Origin: Saprospiraceae bacterium
GTDB taxonomy: Bacteria > Bacteroidota > Bacteroidia > Chitinophagales > Saprospiraceae
Assembly: GCA_028285085.1 (NCBI GenBank)
Contig: JANQQI010000118.1
Coordinates: 1 to 47,551, forward strand
Direction: 5' to 3'
DNA length: 47,551 nucleotides
A program made the translations under genes and the position numbers. Positions 26,703-34,889 of the stretch are shown here, piece after piece (position 1 is the stretch's first letter; the number at the start of each line of letters is the position of its first letter). The notes below the pieces were generated by a model that made no database searches, was not told the origin of the DNA, and was given only the letters and a program-made list of their open reading frames with translations.

Positions 26703-27206
26703 CTATACGAACTCAGGTTCGGTAGACGGCAATTCGCTACCATTCATCTTGGCAGCCGTCCATTGTATGGCTTTGACAATATTATTGTAGCCGGTGCAGC
26801 GGCAGAGATTCCCGGCAATTCCCCAGCGGATTTCTTCTTCCGTAGGATTGGGATTGTGCTCCAGCAATTCGATGGCGCGCATCATCATGCCCGGCGTACA
26901 AAATCCACAGTGCAGGGCGTGGTTGAGGTGAAAGCCCTCTTGAATAGGATGCAATCCTTCGGCGGTAGCCAAACCTTCTACGGTGGTAATTTCCTTACCA
27001 TTAGCCTGCACGGCCAAGAGGGTGCAAGATTTTGCAGATTTCCCGTCAACTAGAATGGTGCAAGCACCACAGCTTGAAGTATCACAACCAATGTGAGACC
27101 CTGTTAGAGAAAGTATTTCCCGCACCAGGTGGATAAGTAAAGTTCTGGGCTCAACATCTACAGTATGTTCAGTACCGTTGACTTTTAGAGTTATTGTCTT
27201 TTTCAT
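26703..27206 (-). CDS. coxS: Carbon monoxide dehydrogenase small (2Fe-2S) subunit CoxS
   Basis: The 167-residue protein has the two [2Fe-2S] domains of xanthine-oxidase-family small subunits. The plant-ferredoxin-like cluster is bound by C41, C46, C49 and C61 ([16 protein letters not shown]), the second by C100, C103, C135 and C137 ([16 protein letters not shown]). It relays electrons from the Mo-Cu site of CoxL to FAD in CoxM. All eight ligands are present. The gene lies between coxM and coxL in the canonical M-S-L order. Confidence 0.95.
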   Translation of the reverse strand: MKKTITLKVNGTEHTVDVEPRTLLIHLVREILSLTGSHIGCDTSSCGACTILVDGKSAKSCTLLAVQANGKEITTVEGLATAEGLHPIQEGFHLNHALHCGFCTPGMMMRAIELLEHNPNPTEEEIRWGIAGNLCRCTGYNNIVKAIQWTAAKMNGSELPSTEPEFV

Positions 27207-27345
27207 ATTCTATTTTTATGACAAACGGCGATTCAATTGGTAGGCTAAATCGCAGCTTGGTTTATTTGAGTATTTGATTAAAGTGGTAGGGGTAAAAATG
27301 AATGCAGTTATCTATTTTATACTCCTAATGCATTAATACGACCAG

Positions 27346-28212
27346 TTACTTTATCCGACCGAGTGCCCGATGAATCATCCGCTTCGTAATGACTTTAACC
27401 AAGTGGCGTTTGTAATCTTCATCACCCCGTAGGTCATCGCTAGGAGAGCAATCTTCGGATGCATAAAGGGCCGCATTGGCAATATCCTCTTCGGACAATT
27501 TAGTGCCGACCAAAGCAGCTTCCGAGCGTTCGGCACGCATAGGAAGTGGATTTACATTGGTCAAGCCTATACCGGCCTTGGTGCAAGTACCGTCGGCATC
27601 TAACTCGATAGCGACAGCTACCCCAGCGGTGGCGTAATCTCCGACTTTGCGCTCAGCCTTGTGATACGCTGATCCAAATCGGCCGGCGGGTGCCGGGATT
27701 TTAATCTCAGTCAAAATCTCACCGTGCTGTACCGCGGTCATATAAAATCCGTAGAAAAACTCATCAATTGATACACTTCTGGAGCCTTCGACATTCTCAA
27801 TCTCCACTTCTGCTCCCAGAGCAATCATTACCGCAGGATGATCATTGGCGGCATCACCGTGAGCAAGGTTCCCGCCGATGGTACCAAAGTTGCGTACTTG
27901 CGGATCGGCAATTAACTTGGTAGCATCACCAAAAATGTGATACTTATCTCTGACCAGATCAGAATGTTCGAGATCAGATTCTCTGGTCAGGGCACCTATT
28001 TTCAGAAAACCGTCTTCTTCTTTGACATAAGACAAGCCTTCAATGTTGTTAATGTCGATCAGACAAGTAGGTGCCGCAAAGCGTAGCTTCATCATCGGGA
28101 TAAGACTGTGCCCTCCGGCTAGGATTTTGGCTTCGTCTCCGTGTTCATGAAGCAATTGAATCGCCTCCTTGATCGTGGTTGGCGCTTCGTAATTGAATTT
28201 TTCTGCAATCAT
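27346..28212 (-). CDS. coxM: Carbon monoxide dehydrogenase medium (FAD) subunit CoxM
   Basis: The 288-residue flavoprotein has the two FAD pyrophosphate-binding loops of the family: AGGHSLIPMMKLR (32-44) and TIGGNLAHGDAANDHPA (111-127). The CODH-type C-terminal domain follows (RFGSAYHKAERKVGDYATAGVAVAI, AGIGLTNVNPLPMRA). It accepts electrons from CoxS and hands them to the respiratory chain. It lies 7 bases after the small membrane protein gene and 139 bases before coxS. Confidence 0.95.
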   Translation of the reverse strand: MIAEKFNYEAPTTIKEAIQLLHEHGDEAKILAGGHSLIPMMKLRFAAPTCLIDINNIEGLSYVKEEDGFLKIGALTRESDLEHSDLVRDKYHIFGDATKLIADPQVRNFGTIGGNLAHGDAANDHPAVMIALGAEVEIENVEGSRSVSIDEFFYGFYMTAVQHGEILTEIKIPAPAGRFGSAYHKAERKVGDYATAGVAVAIELDADGTCTKAGIGLTNVNPLPMRAERSEAALVGTKLSEEDIANAALYASEDCSPSDDLRGDEDYKRHLVKVITKRMIHRALGRIK

Positions 28213-28219
28213 GTTTAAA

Positions 28220-28663
28220 TTATTCTATAGATTTTACTTTTAGCATTTTTATCCTCATCAAAAATTTATTCGCAAAATAGAAGAAGCTACCATTGTACCA
28301 GATTCCAAAAAACAACAAAACGACCCCCAGGTAATACAAAGGCATCGAAATATAGAGGAACTGGCAGATTCCAATCAAGGCTACACCGGTCACCGCAATT
28401 ACCGTGGCTACAGTCGTTCGCTTACCACGTTTATTCATAATAATTCCAAGAATCACAAAGAGAGAAATACCCAAGGTCAGATAACCACTCCATCCGCCAA
28501 GATTAGGGTAGTAGGTTTTACCGCTACACAAGGTCATCGCACCGGTGTAGGCCATGATACAAAATGGGCATTTAGGCAGGATAGCCACTACCACTGCAGG
28601 TAAATAAGCATATATACTTTTTAAGATACCGCGCGATGGCTTTTCCTCTTTATGACAAGTCAT
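28220..28663 (-). CDS. Small polytopic membrane protein with CPFC motif, first gene of the cox operon
   Basis: The 147-residue protein has about four hydrophobic segments: AYLPAVVVAILPKCPFCIMA, GYLTLGISLFVILGIIM, ATVIAVTGVALIGICQFLYI and YYLGVVLLFFGIWYNGSFF. The first contains the dithiol CPFC, and the cytoplasmic or leader end has MTCHKEEK. Cys motifs in a first membrane helix recall mercury and copper transport proteins (MerC, MerF types), but I cannot assign a family. I chose ATG 28663 because a promoter-like TAATTTTG ends at 28694; the frame extends to 28696. It is 7 bases from coxM, so it is almost surely co-transcribed. Confidence 0.7.
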   Translation of the reverse strand: MTCHKEEKPSRGILKSIYAYLPAVVVAILPKCPFCIMAYTGAMTLCSGKTYYPNLGGWSGYLTLGISLFVILGIIMNKRGKRTTVATVIAVTGVALIGICQFLYISMPLYYLGVVLLFFGIWYNGSFFYFANKFLMRIKMLKVKSIE

Positions 28664-28693
28664 AGAGCAGAAATTTGGAATGTAACATGATAA

Positions 28694-28701
28694 CAAAATT
28701 A
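28694..28701 (-). promoter_or_regulatory. Candidate -7 element of the cox operon
   Basis: TAATTTTG on the minus strand matches the Bacteroidota -7 consensus TAnnTTTG exactly. A transcript starting a few bases downstream would place the membrane protein start at 28663 with a leader of about 24 bases, and would exclude the upper start at 28696. No clear TTG is found at the expected -33 spacing. Confidence 0.35.
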
Positions 28702-28980
28702 TTGTTCATAATAGTAAGGAAATCACGAATTTTTATTTTAAATTTCATTAGAGTGATGTTGTAAAATATTTCTAAAGGCAAGTATCTGAGGCTTTTGTAT
28801 CGGTTTTGGAGTACTCTATTCTTCTCCGCTTTGCAAGGGCGTATTTTCCCACCGTAACTACTTTCCTCCTTCTTTTCCTTTAGTAGCACGAAGTACCTAA
28901 CATTGTTTTTAAGTCCTTCCTCTGAATGAGCCTAAAAAGGCTCTCCTACTCTATCAGTTTTTTATTTCCCTGATTATCAA

Positions 28981-29001
28981 CCGTTCAAGCTAGCTGAACG
29001 G
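28981..29001. promoter_or_regulatory. 21-base dyad upstream of the 29099 gene
   Basis: CCGTTCA (28981-28987) and TGAACGG (28995-29001) form a perfect inverted repeat around AGCTAGC. It lies about 30 bases upstream of the -33 element of the next gene, where an activator would bind. A weaker hairpin GAGCC-TAAAAA-GGCTC lies at 28928-28943. Confidence 0.35.
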
Positions 29002-29029
29002 GATTGCACGAAGTTGAACAAGTTGGAAC

Positions 29030-29061
29030 TTGGCAAGTCGATCCAAGGGCCATTAGTTTTG
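29030..29061 (+). promoter_or_regulatory. Candidate promoter of the 29099 gene
   Basis: TTG (29030-29032), 21 bases, then TAGTTTTG (29054-29061), an exact fit to TTG-N19-21-TAnnTTTG. The predicted start would give a leader of about 30 bases before ATG 29099. Confidence 0.5.
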
Positions 29062-29098
29062 AAGCAGTTTCAACATCATTATTTAAATCTCTTCCGAT

Positions 29099-30199
29099 AT
29101 GCGATTCTATTCTTTCTTAGCCCTTTTACTTTTTTACTGCTATGCCTCAGCTCAATCGCCGATCAACATTCCTTTTGATGACGCTCGCTGGAACAAACAA
29201 GGCAATCATGAGCTTGTAGATTACCGAGGTCAAACGGCCTTAAAGATTGATGACGGGAAGGCGGGTTTACCCGACGTTAAATTTCTTAATGGCTTAATTG
29301 AGTTTGATATCGCCTTTGATGAAGGCCGTGGCTTTAAAGGCGTGCGGTTCCGCTGCCAGGATGACAATAATAGCGAAGAGTATTATCTCCGCCCGCACCA
29401 ATCCGGCAACCCGGACGCGATGCAATACACGCCCGTTTTTAATGGCTTTGCCGGTTGGCAGTTGTACCACGGCGAGAATCATTCTAATACCCACCGCTTT
29501 CGATTCGACGAGTGGATGCATGTTCGTCTGGCCATTTTTGGAGATCAGATGGAAATCTTTATTGATAATATGTCCGTTCCAATCCTCTACGTTTTTGATC
29601 TCAAACACGATGCACTGCCCGGTTTCGTGGAAGTTTATTCTTCGAATACCGTTTACTTTGCCAACTTCCAATACACCCCTTTGAACAGTTACAACTTTGT
29701 CAGCTCAACAAAAACGCCGCCGGCTATTGAACCAGGCACAGTTGCTAGTTGGGAAGTATCCAATGCCTTCGAGGCCGCTGCTCTTGGCCAAGGATTCACT
29801 CTCCCCAAGGCCTTACCCCAAAGCTTAAAATGGCAGCAACTATCCAGTGAATTTACGGGTCTAGCCAATGTCGCCAGCATTGCTAAGGCCACTCAAACCG
29901 AGCGAACGACACTTGCCAAGTTCAGTCTCTCCAGCGAAGCCGCACAAACCAAATGGCTGGAACTTGGCTACAGCGACGATGCGCAAGTATACGTGAATGG
30001 CCAATTGATCTATCGCGGGCAACGTCGCTTTCGCTCTCGGGATTATCGCTACCTCGGTACCATCGGTTATTTTGACGCGGTCGCTTTACCTCTTAAAGCA
30101 GGCGAAAATGAAGTCATCATTGCGTTAAGTGAAAACTTTGGTGGTTGGGGCGTCAAAGCCCGTTTTCCAGATATGAATGGTATCACCTTAAAGAAATAA
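29099..30199 (+). CDS. Secreted two-domain beta-sandwich protein
   Basis: The 366-residue protein has a signal peptide (MRFYSFLALLLFYCYASAQ). Residues about 22-197 read like a LamG/DUF1080-type concanavalin fold: NGLIEFDIAFDEGRGFKGVRFRC, HVRLAIFGDQMEIFIDN and FVEVYSSNTVYFANFQ. Residues about 215-366 look like a galactose-binding-like domain (DDAQVYVNGQLIYRGQ, LPLKAGENEVIIALSENFGGWGVKARF). Both folds bind carbohydrate or other ligands, and no catalytic residues are evident. It has no T9SS tail. It has its own promoter and terminator and is convergent with the TonB receptor gene. Confidence 0.7.
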   Translation: MRFYSFLALLLFYCYASAQSPINIPFDDARWNKQGNHELVDYRGQTALKIDDGKAGLPDVKFLNGLIEFDIAFDEGRGFKGVRFRCQDDNNSEEYYLRPHQSGNPDAMQYTPVFNGFAGWQLYHGENHSNTHRFRFDEWMHVRLAIFGDQMEIFIDNMSVPILYVFDLKHDALPGFVEVYSSNTVYFANFQYTPLNSYNFVSSTKTPPAIEPGTVASWEVSNAFEAAALGQGFTLPKALPQSLKWQQLSSEFTGLANVASIAKATQTERTTLAKFSLSSEAAQTKWLELGYSDDAQVYVNGQLIYRGQRRFRSRDYRYLGTIGYFDAVALPLKAGENEVIIALSENFGGWGVKARFPDMNGITLKK

Positions 30200-30236
30200 A
30201 AGAATGAGTTTAGTTAAGAGCATCAATTGCTCGCGT

Positions 30237-30272
30237 GCCCTCTTCGCCAAGTGCAGAAGGGGGCATTTTTTT
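30237..30272 (+). terminator. Rho-independent terminator of the 29099 gene
   Basis: GCCCTCTTC (30237-30245) pairs with GAAGGGGGC (30256-30264), with one T-G wobble, followed by A and seven T. It lies about 37 bases after the stop codon. Confidence 0.8.
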
Positions 30273-30277
30273 AACTT

Positions 30278-32938
30278 CTACCACTCCACACGAAACACCA
30301 GATTGGTTGTAAAGCCCAGATTGACCTTATCATTGTATTCCAAAAACGGATCGACATCCGGATTACCACCACGGATAAAAAATTCACGCTGAAAAATATT
30401 CCGTTGGTGATATACATTCATAAACGCGAGGCCAATTTGTCCGCGCCAACGATCTCGCTCTCCACGGAAGGAGTAACTGGCCGAAGCGTTGAGCTGGTGC
30501 TGCCAAGGTAAGCGCTCACTGTTGAAGTCGTTCTCCAGCGGAAAGATGATTTCGCGGGGGCCCATGTTTTGCTGATTGAGACGCACTTCAAAATTATCCA
30601 GCGATGAATGGGGACTACCAGAAGCCAGGCGCCAACCCAACGAAAATTCAAAAACACCGGGTGACCACATGTTTACCCACTGCAATTGATGCCGCTGATC
30701 GATCGGTGCTAAAAACTCACTATCAAAAAAAGTGGGAAAGCGATAATCGATTTCGCTCAGCGTATAACTCACCCAACTGCGATAATTTCCCCAACGTTTT
30801 TTAACCAATAAATCAATCCCTCTAATTTGGGCCATGCCAATATGGAATCGCCCGGCCAAATCTTCACTAAAGCCCGTTGCAATTGAGCTCAAACCGTCGA
30901 TATTTTTGCGATACGCCTGGACATCTATAAGCCACGAATCCTTTTCGAAGACCAATCCCAATTGGTATTGCTCCGCTTCCAAAATGGGCACTTCTCGACT
31001 TCCTGCAAGTGCCCAAACCGGCGTTTCGATACTCGCATCGTCTCCTTCAATCTCGTAAATCTGGCTTAGAAATTGGACATAACGCCCAGCGTTAGCATAA
31101 GCGCGAAACGCTTGCGAGAGATGATACCACAATTGAAGACGCGGCTCGAAGTAGAAATTGTCATCCGCCGCAAAGCGGGTCAGGCGCAAGCCGGCATCGA
31201 CGCCCCAACGCTGATATATTGGGCTGGTGTATTTGCCGTAGAGCACTTGTAGATTGGACTCGAAATCATTGATTTCGCTCCCTTCGATATTATTCTGATC
31301 CGTTCTTGTGATTTGATACCGCACATCGTAATCAACAAATTGATAGCCTAGTTGAAAGAAGTGCTGACTGGGGCTTTTCCAACTATTAATCAAATGCACT
31401 TGCCGTTCTTCAATCTCACTCATTTTGGCTCCGCTTTTATTCGGGCGAAGCATCCCGTCACGCAGCAATTGATAGTCGTAATCATAGCGGTAACGCGTTT
31501 GTAGTCCCATCAATTTAGTCGAAAGGCCGGGCCGCCATTCGCGCTTCCAACTAAGATTCAGGCCCTGACTTTCCAGATATAAAGTATCGGTCTGGGTTTG
31601 CATGGCGCGATCGTCATCAATTTCATCCGCAAAGTCATTATTTGCAAAAAAGGTCGCCAGGCTAATTTCATCTTTGAGGCCTAATCGGTAGTTCACTTTG
31701 AGGTTTGCATCCACAAAATTAAACCGGTCCTCGATCGTAATTCCCGGAGGCAGGCGATTGAGATCGATATTTTGCACCAAAATCCCTTGTTGAATGCGTC
31801 TGGATACATTATTGAAAGTGGGTGAACGCCAGGCATCAGTAATGGAACGACGTACAGAATAAATCACAGACAGCTTGCGGTCAAATGCTTTGAAATCGCC
31901 GTGAGTGTAGGCATTGATAAAGTTGAGGCCCGCTCCAAAATGGGCTTGCTGGTCGCGACGAGGCTCGGATCTTAAGTCGATAACCCCGGAAACACGCCCG
32001 CCGTACTCCGCACCAAAACCACCACGATAAACGGCCACCTTATTGATAATATAGGGATTGAAGGCCGAGAACATGCCAAAGTAATGTGCAGAGTGATAGA
32101 TCGGAATGTCTTCCCACAGGATCAAATTCTGATCGGGTGTCCCACCGCGGATATTAATTCCTGAAGCAGTACCATCGGGCGCGGAAATGCCGGGCAGAAA
32201 CTGTATCGATTGCAGAACATCTGCTTCGACTTGTCCCGGCAAGGGACCAATTTTATCCATATCTAAAACGGCCGCCGAGCTATGGCTATACAATTGTACG
32301 CCATCGGTCAGATATTCGGTAACAACCACAAAATCTTCTCCAAAACTGAGATAATCCAACGCAATTTGTGGGCACCCCCTTTGGGCATATTCGGTAGCTA
32401 GAAATTGCTTTTCACGGTAGCCGACGTAGCTCACCACAAGCGTATCCGATGACGATAAAAGCGATCGCATACGAAAGCTACCATCGGTTCGGCTATTCGT
32501 ACCGGCCCCTCCCCTTTTTAAATATATACTTGCAAACGGCAGCGACTCACCGGTCAGGCTATCAATTACAGTTCCACAGATGATTGTTCCGGGTAATGGT
32601 GGGGTATCAGTCGAGGGCTTTTTTGAGGTTAGCAGCACATAATTGTCATCAAGAATCTCAAATGACAGTGTTGTATTTTGAAGAATATTGGTTAGAAAAG
32701 TATTTAAATCCTCCCCAGCCGCACGATACGTAATGGAGATATTTTGAATGTCTTCTTCTTTATAGGAAAACAGAAGTCCATAGCGTGATTCGAGCTGGTT
32801 AATGACTTCTTCCAAAGAAGTAGCGTCGTATTCCAACTCAATATTTTGGGTAAAACCAGGTGTTATGATCCCTCCAAGCAATAGGCAAAGCACAATTCTT
32901 ATCCACTGCTTGGGAGTATTTGCCAAAACATTTCGCAA
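30278..32938 (-). CDS. TonB-dependent receptor with STN and carboxypeptidase-regulatory domains
   Basis: The 886-residue outer-membrane protein has, in order, a signal segment (1-31), an STN domain (about 32-105, LEYDATSLEEVINQLESRYG), a carboxypeptidase D regulatory-like beta domain (about 118-195, GTVIDSLTGESLPFASIYLK), a TonB plug (near 215-330, SIQFLPGISAPDGTASGINIRGGTPDQN), and a 22-strand-type barrel to the end. STN-bearing receptors signal through a FecR-type anti-sigma factor, which is encoded immediately upstream (33-base gap). The transported ligand is unknown. There is no SusD partner, so siderophore, metal or peptide uptake is as likely as glycan uptake. Confidence 0.9.
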   Translation of the reverse strand: MRNVLANTPKQWIRIVLCLLLGGIITPGFTQNIELEYDATSLEEVINQLESRYGLLFSYKEEDIQNISITYRAAGEDLNTFLTNILQNTTLSFEILDDNYVLLTSKKPSTDTPPLPGTIICGTVIDSLTGESLPFASIYLKRGGAGTNSRTDGSFRMRSLLSSSDTLVVSYVGYREKQFLATEYAQRGCPQIALDYLSFGEDFVVVTEYLTDGVQLYSHSSAAVLDMDKIGPLPGQVEADVLQSIQFLPGISAPDGTASGINIRGGTPDQNLILWEDIPIYHSAHYFGMFSAFNPYIINKVAVYRGGFGAEYGGRVSGVIDLRSEPRRDQQAHFGAGLNFINAYTHGDFKAFDRKLSVIYSVRRSITDAWRSPTFNNVSRRIQQGILVQNIDLNRLPPGITIEDRFNFVDANLKVNYRLGLKDEISLATFFANNDFADEIDDDRAMQTQTDTLYLESQGLNLSWKREWRPGLSTKLMGLQTRYRYDYDYQLLRDGMLRPNKSGAKMSEIEERQVHLINSWKSPSQHFFQLGYQFVDYDVRYQITRTDQNNIEGSEINDFESNLQVLYGKYTSPIYQRWGVDAGLRLTRFAADDNFYFEPRLQLWYHLSQAFRAYANAGRYVQFLSQIYEIEGDDASIETPVWALAGSREVPILEAEQYQLGLVFEKDSWLIDVQAYRKNIDGLSSIATGFSEDLAGRFHIGMAQIRGIDLLVKKRWGNYRSWVSYTLSEIDYRFPTFFDSEFLAPIDQRHQLQWVNMWSPGVFEFSLGWRLASGSPHSSLDNFEVRLNQQNMGPREIIFPLENDFNSERLPWQHQLNASASYSFRGERDRWRGQIGLAFMNVYHQRNIFQREFFIRGGNPDVDPFLEYNDKVNLGFTTNLVFRVEW

Positions 32939-32971
32939 ATCGCAGTTTTTTAGTACAGTATTCAGTTCTAA

Positions 32972-33898
32972 TTACTCATCATTGACAGTCAATTTAATCA
33001 TATCATTCTCTACAGCATACGGGATGGATAAAGGACTTAGACAACTTTTTAACGCCAATTCCAAATCACTATGCGGAATATTGCACGATAATACCTGTTC
33101 TACATTCACCGTACGCGCATCAAAGTTCACATTATACTGTCGCTCGATCTCCGCCAAGACCACATGTAATGGTACTTTTCTAAATCGACTGATCCCACTG
33201 ATCCAATCCGCAGCATCTTTAACCGGAACTTGCCATTCTTCGATAATTTGTCCGCCATCGAGTACACGAACAGCCCGACCGGGAGTCAATTCGCTGAGCT
33301 TAGTACCGTTTTTGGAATAAACGGCTACTTTGCCGCTTTGGCATTCCACATCCAGTGCTTCGCGCCGGGCACGCACATTGAACGACGTACCAAGAACTCT
33401 CACTTCACCGCCCGGTGTCATCACCGTAAAGGTTGATCCCTTTTGCACGCGGAAGAAAGCTTCACCTTGTAAGTTCAGTCGACGGTTGTCCTCCCAGGCC
33501 TTAGCATCGTAGCTCAAACGACTCTCAGCATTGAGTACAAAAGTTGATCCATCCGGCAAGGTCTCTTCCAGGCGTTCCTGGCGCGCCAGATCATATTCGA
33601 CCAGACTATTATTAGGCCAGATGAACCAGACCGCCAGTGCCAAAGCAATAGCTGCTGCGGCATATTGGACCCAGCGATTAAGGAAACGCCGCCTGGCGGG
33701 CGGGGGACTCTGCACTTTCTTCTCGCGCAAAATGTCTTGTAGCATGGCCGATTCGTCGAAAGCTGGCACTTCCAGATCTTCGGTATGTTGATACAGGCGC
33801 GCCAGCGAGTCGTATTCGGGACGCTGTTTAAATTGCGCTAACTCTTCCGCGGTGAGTTCTCCATTTATCCATTTGTGTAAAATCTTATCATCTTTCAT
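32972..33898 (-). CDS. FecR-family anti-sigma factor
   Basis: The 308-residue protein has a cytoplasmic N-terminal part (1-72), one membrane helix (about 77-94, YAAAAIALALAVWFIW), a FecR domain (ERLEETLPDGSTFVLNAESRLSYD, LNLQGEAFFRV, VLGTSFNVRAR, CQSGKVAVYS), and a C-terminal DUF4974/STN-like domain (PLHVVLAEIERQYNVNFD). It would hold the adjacent ECF sigma factor and release it when the TonB receptor signals ligand binding. Confidence 0.92.
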   Translation of the reverse strand: MKDDKILHKWINGELTAEELAQFKQRPEYDSLARLYQHTEDLEVPAFDESAMLQDILREKKVQSPPPARRRFLNRWVQYAAAAIALALAVWFIWPNNSLVEYDLARQERLEETLPDGSTFVLNAESRLSYDAKAWEDNRRLNLQGEAFFRVQKGSTFTVMTPGGEVRVLGTSFNVRARREALDVECQSGKVAVYSKNGTKLSELTPGRAVRVLDGGQIIEEWQVPVKDAADWISGISRFRKVPLHVVLAEIERQYNVNFDARTVNVEQVLSCNIPHSDLELALKSCLSPLSIPYAVENDMIKLTVNDE

Positions 33899-34081
33899 GA
33901 TTAGGTTTGTCGTAGTTGGGAGCTGAATAATGTTTTCTCAAGAGTTGTTTAAAAAGACTTGTCGCTCAGTTTAGTTTTAAGCGCCTGTTCATAAATTATT
34001 AAACAACTTCTCACCTTAAATACAACTGAAGCCTCAAAAGACCTACTTCTATTAAACAGATTTTTTATTTATCAATATTAA

Positions 34082-34594
34082 CTACCGGATTTTATCCGTC
34101 ACCCGACGCAAAGCCGCCAAGGCATTATACATTCGTTTTTCCACGGCTTGCTTACTAATATTGAGCAATGCGGCGATCTCTTTATAAGTCTTCTTATCGA
34201 TACGACTAAGCAGAAACACTTCTCTTTGTTTTTCCGGTAGGGCGGCAATAGCGGCCTCCAACTTTGCTTTCAATTCCTTTTCTTCTAACAAAAAGGCGGG
34301 GCTTTCGTGATCGGTATCGGAGGTAGGACGGCTTTGAAATTGCAAAACGACCTTTTGATGTTTGTACTCGTTGAGCAATAAATTCCGTGCAGTTTGAAAA
34401 ACGTAGCCCTGTGCTCCAGAGAGCAATACCGATCGGCAATTTTGCCAAAGACGCGAAAAGGCTTCCTGTGTCAAATCCTTGGACAGGCCCGAATTACCTG
34501 TTTTGTAATACAGATAATTGTAAAGTGTCTTTGAATAATCCTTAAAAATCGAAGTAAAAGTCGATTCTTCACAAATGGAACCAGACTCGGGCAT
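34082..34594 (-). CDS. ECF-type RNA polymerase sigma factor (FecI-like)
   Basis: The 170-residue protein has sigma region 2 (FTSIFKDYSKTLYNYLYYKTG...DLTQEAFSRLWQN) and region 4 (LPEKQREVFLLSRIDKKTYKEIAALLNISKQAVEKRMYNAL) with no sigma 1 or 3 domain, as in ECF factors. It heads the sigma, FecR, TonB receptor set and most likely drives the receptor gene. Confidence 0.93.
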   Translation of the reverse strand: MPESGSICEESTFTSIFKDYSKTLYNYLYYKTGNSGLSKDLTQEAFSRLWQNCRSVLLSGAQGYVFQTARNLLLNEYKHQKVVLQFQSRPTSDTDHESPAFLLEEKELKAKLEAAIAALPEKQREVFLLSRIDKKTYKEIAALLNISKQAVEKRMYNALAALRRVTDKIR

Positions 34595-34818
34595 TCTTCC
34601 TGGTATTATTTTACAGTACTAATAAATCACCACTCTTATAAAATCACGCTACCTCTACCTGTCATGTAGACTTTTTTAAAAAATTAATTTTTTTTTCGTC
34701 TTGGGGTAGGTCTTTCTAAAAGTGAGTTGTCTTTATTTCAAATCGGCGATTGAGGCGCCGTTATTCAAACCCAAATTTACAAAATCCAAGCAAGCTCTTT
34801 AGCGAATGCTAAAATAAA

Positions 34819-34832
34819 TGGGCCAAGGCCCA
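34819..34832. promoter_or_regulatory. Short dyad upstream of the cytochrome gene
   Basis: TGGGCC-AA-GGCCCA, a perfect 6-base-pair inverted repeat about 57 bases upstream of ATG 34890. It could be an operator; nothing else supports it. Confidence 0.25.
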
Positions 34833-34889
34833 CATGGCTATGCTATGCCCAAAGAGAATGTATCCTGAAAATAATTAAAACTAAAGATC

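Noticed and set aside
28650-28889. 79-codon minus-strand frame upstream of the cox operon
   Set aside because: It overlaps the promoter-like TAATTTTG and the start of the membrane protein in another frame, and has no recognisable domain and biased AT-rich codons. It is more likely leader and promoter DNA.
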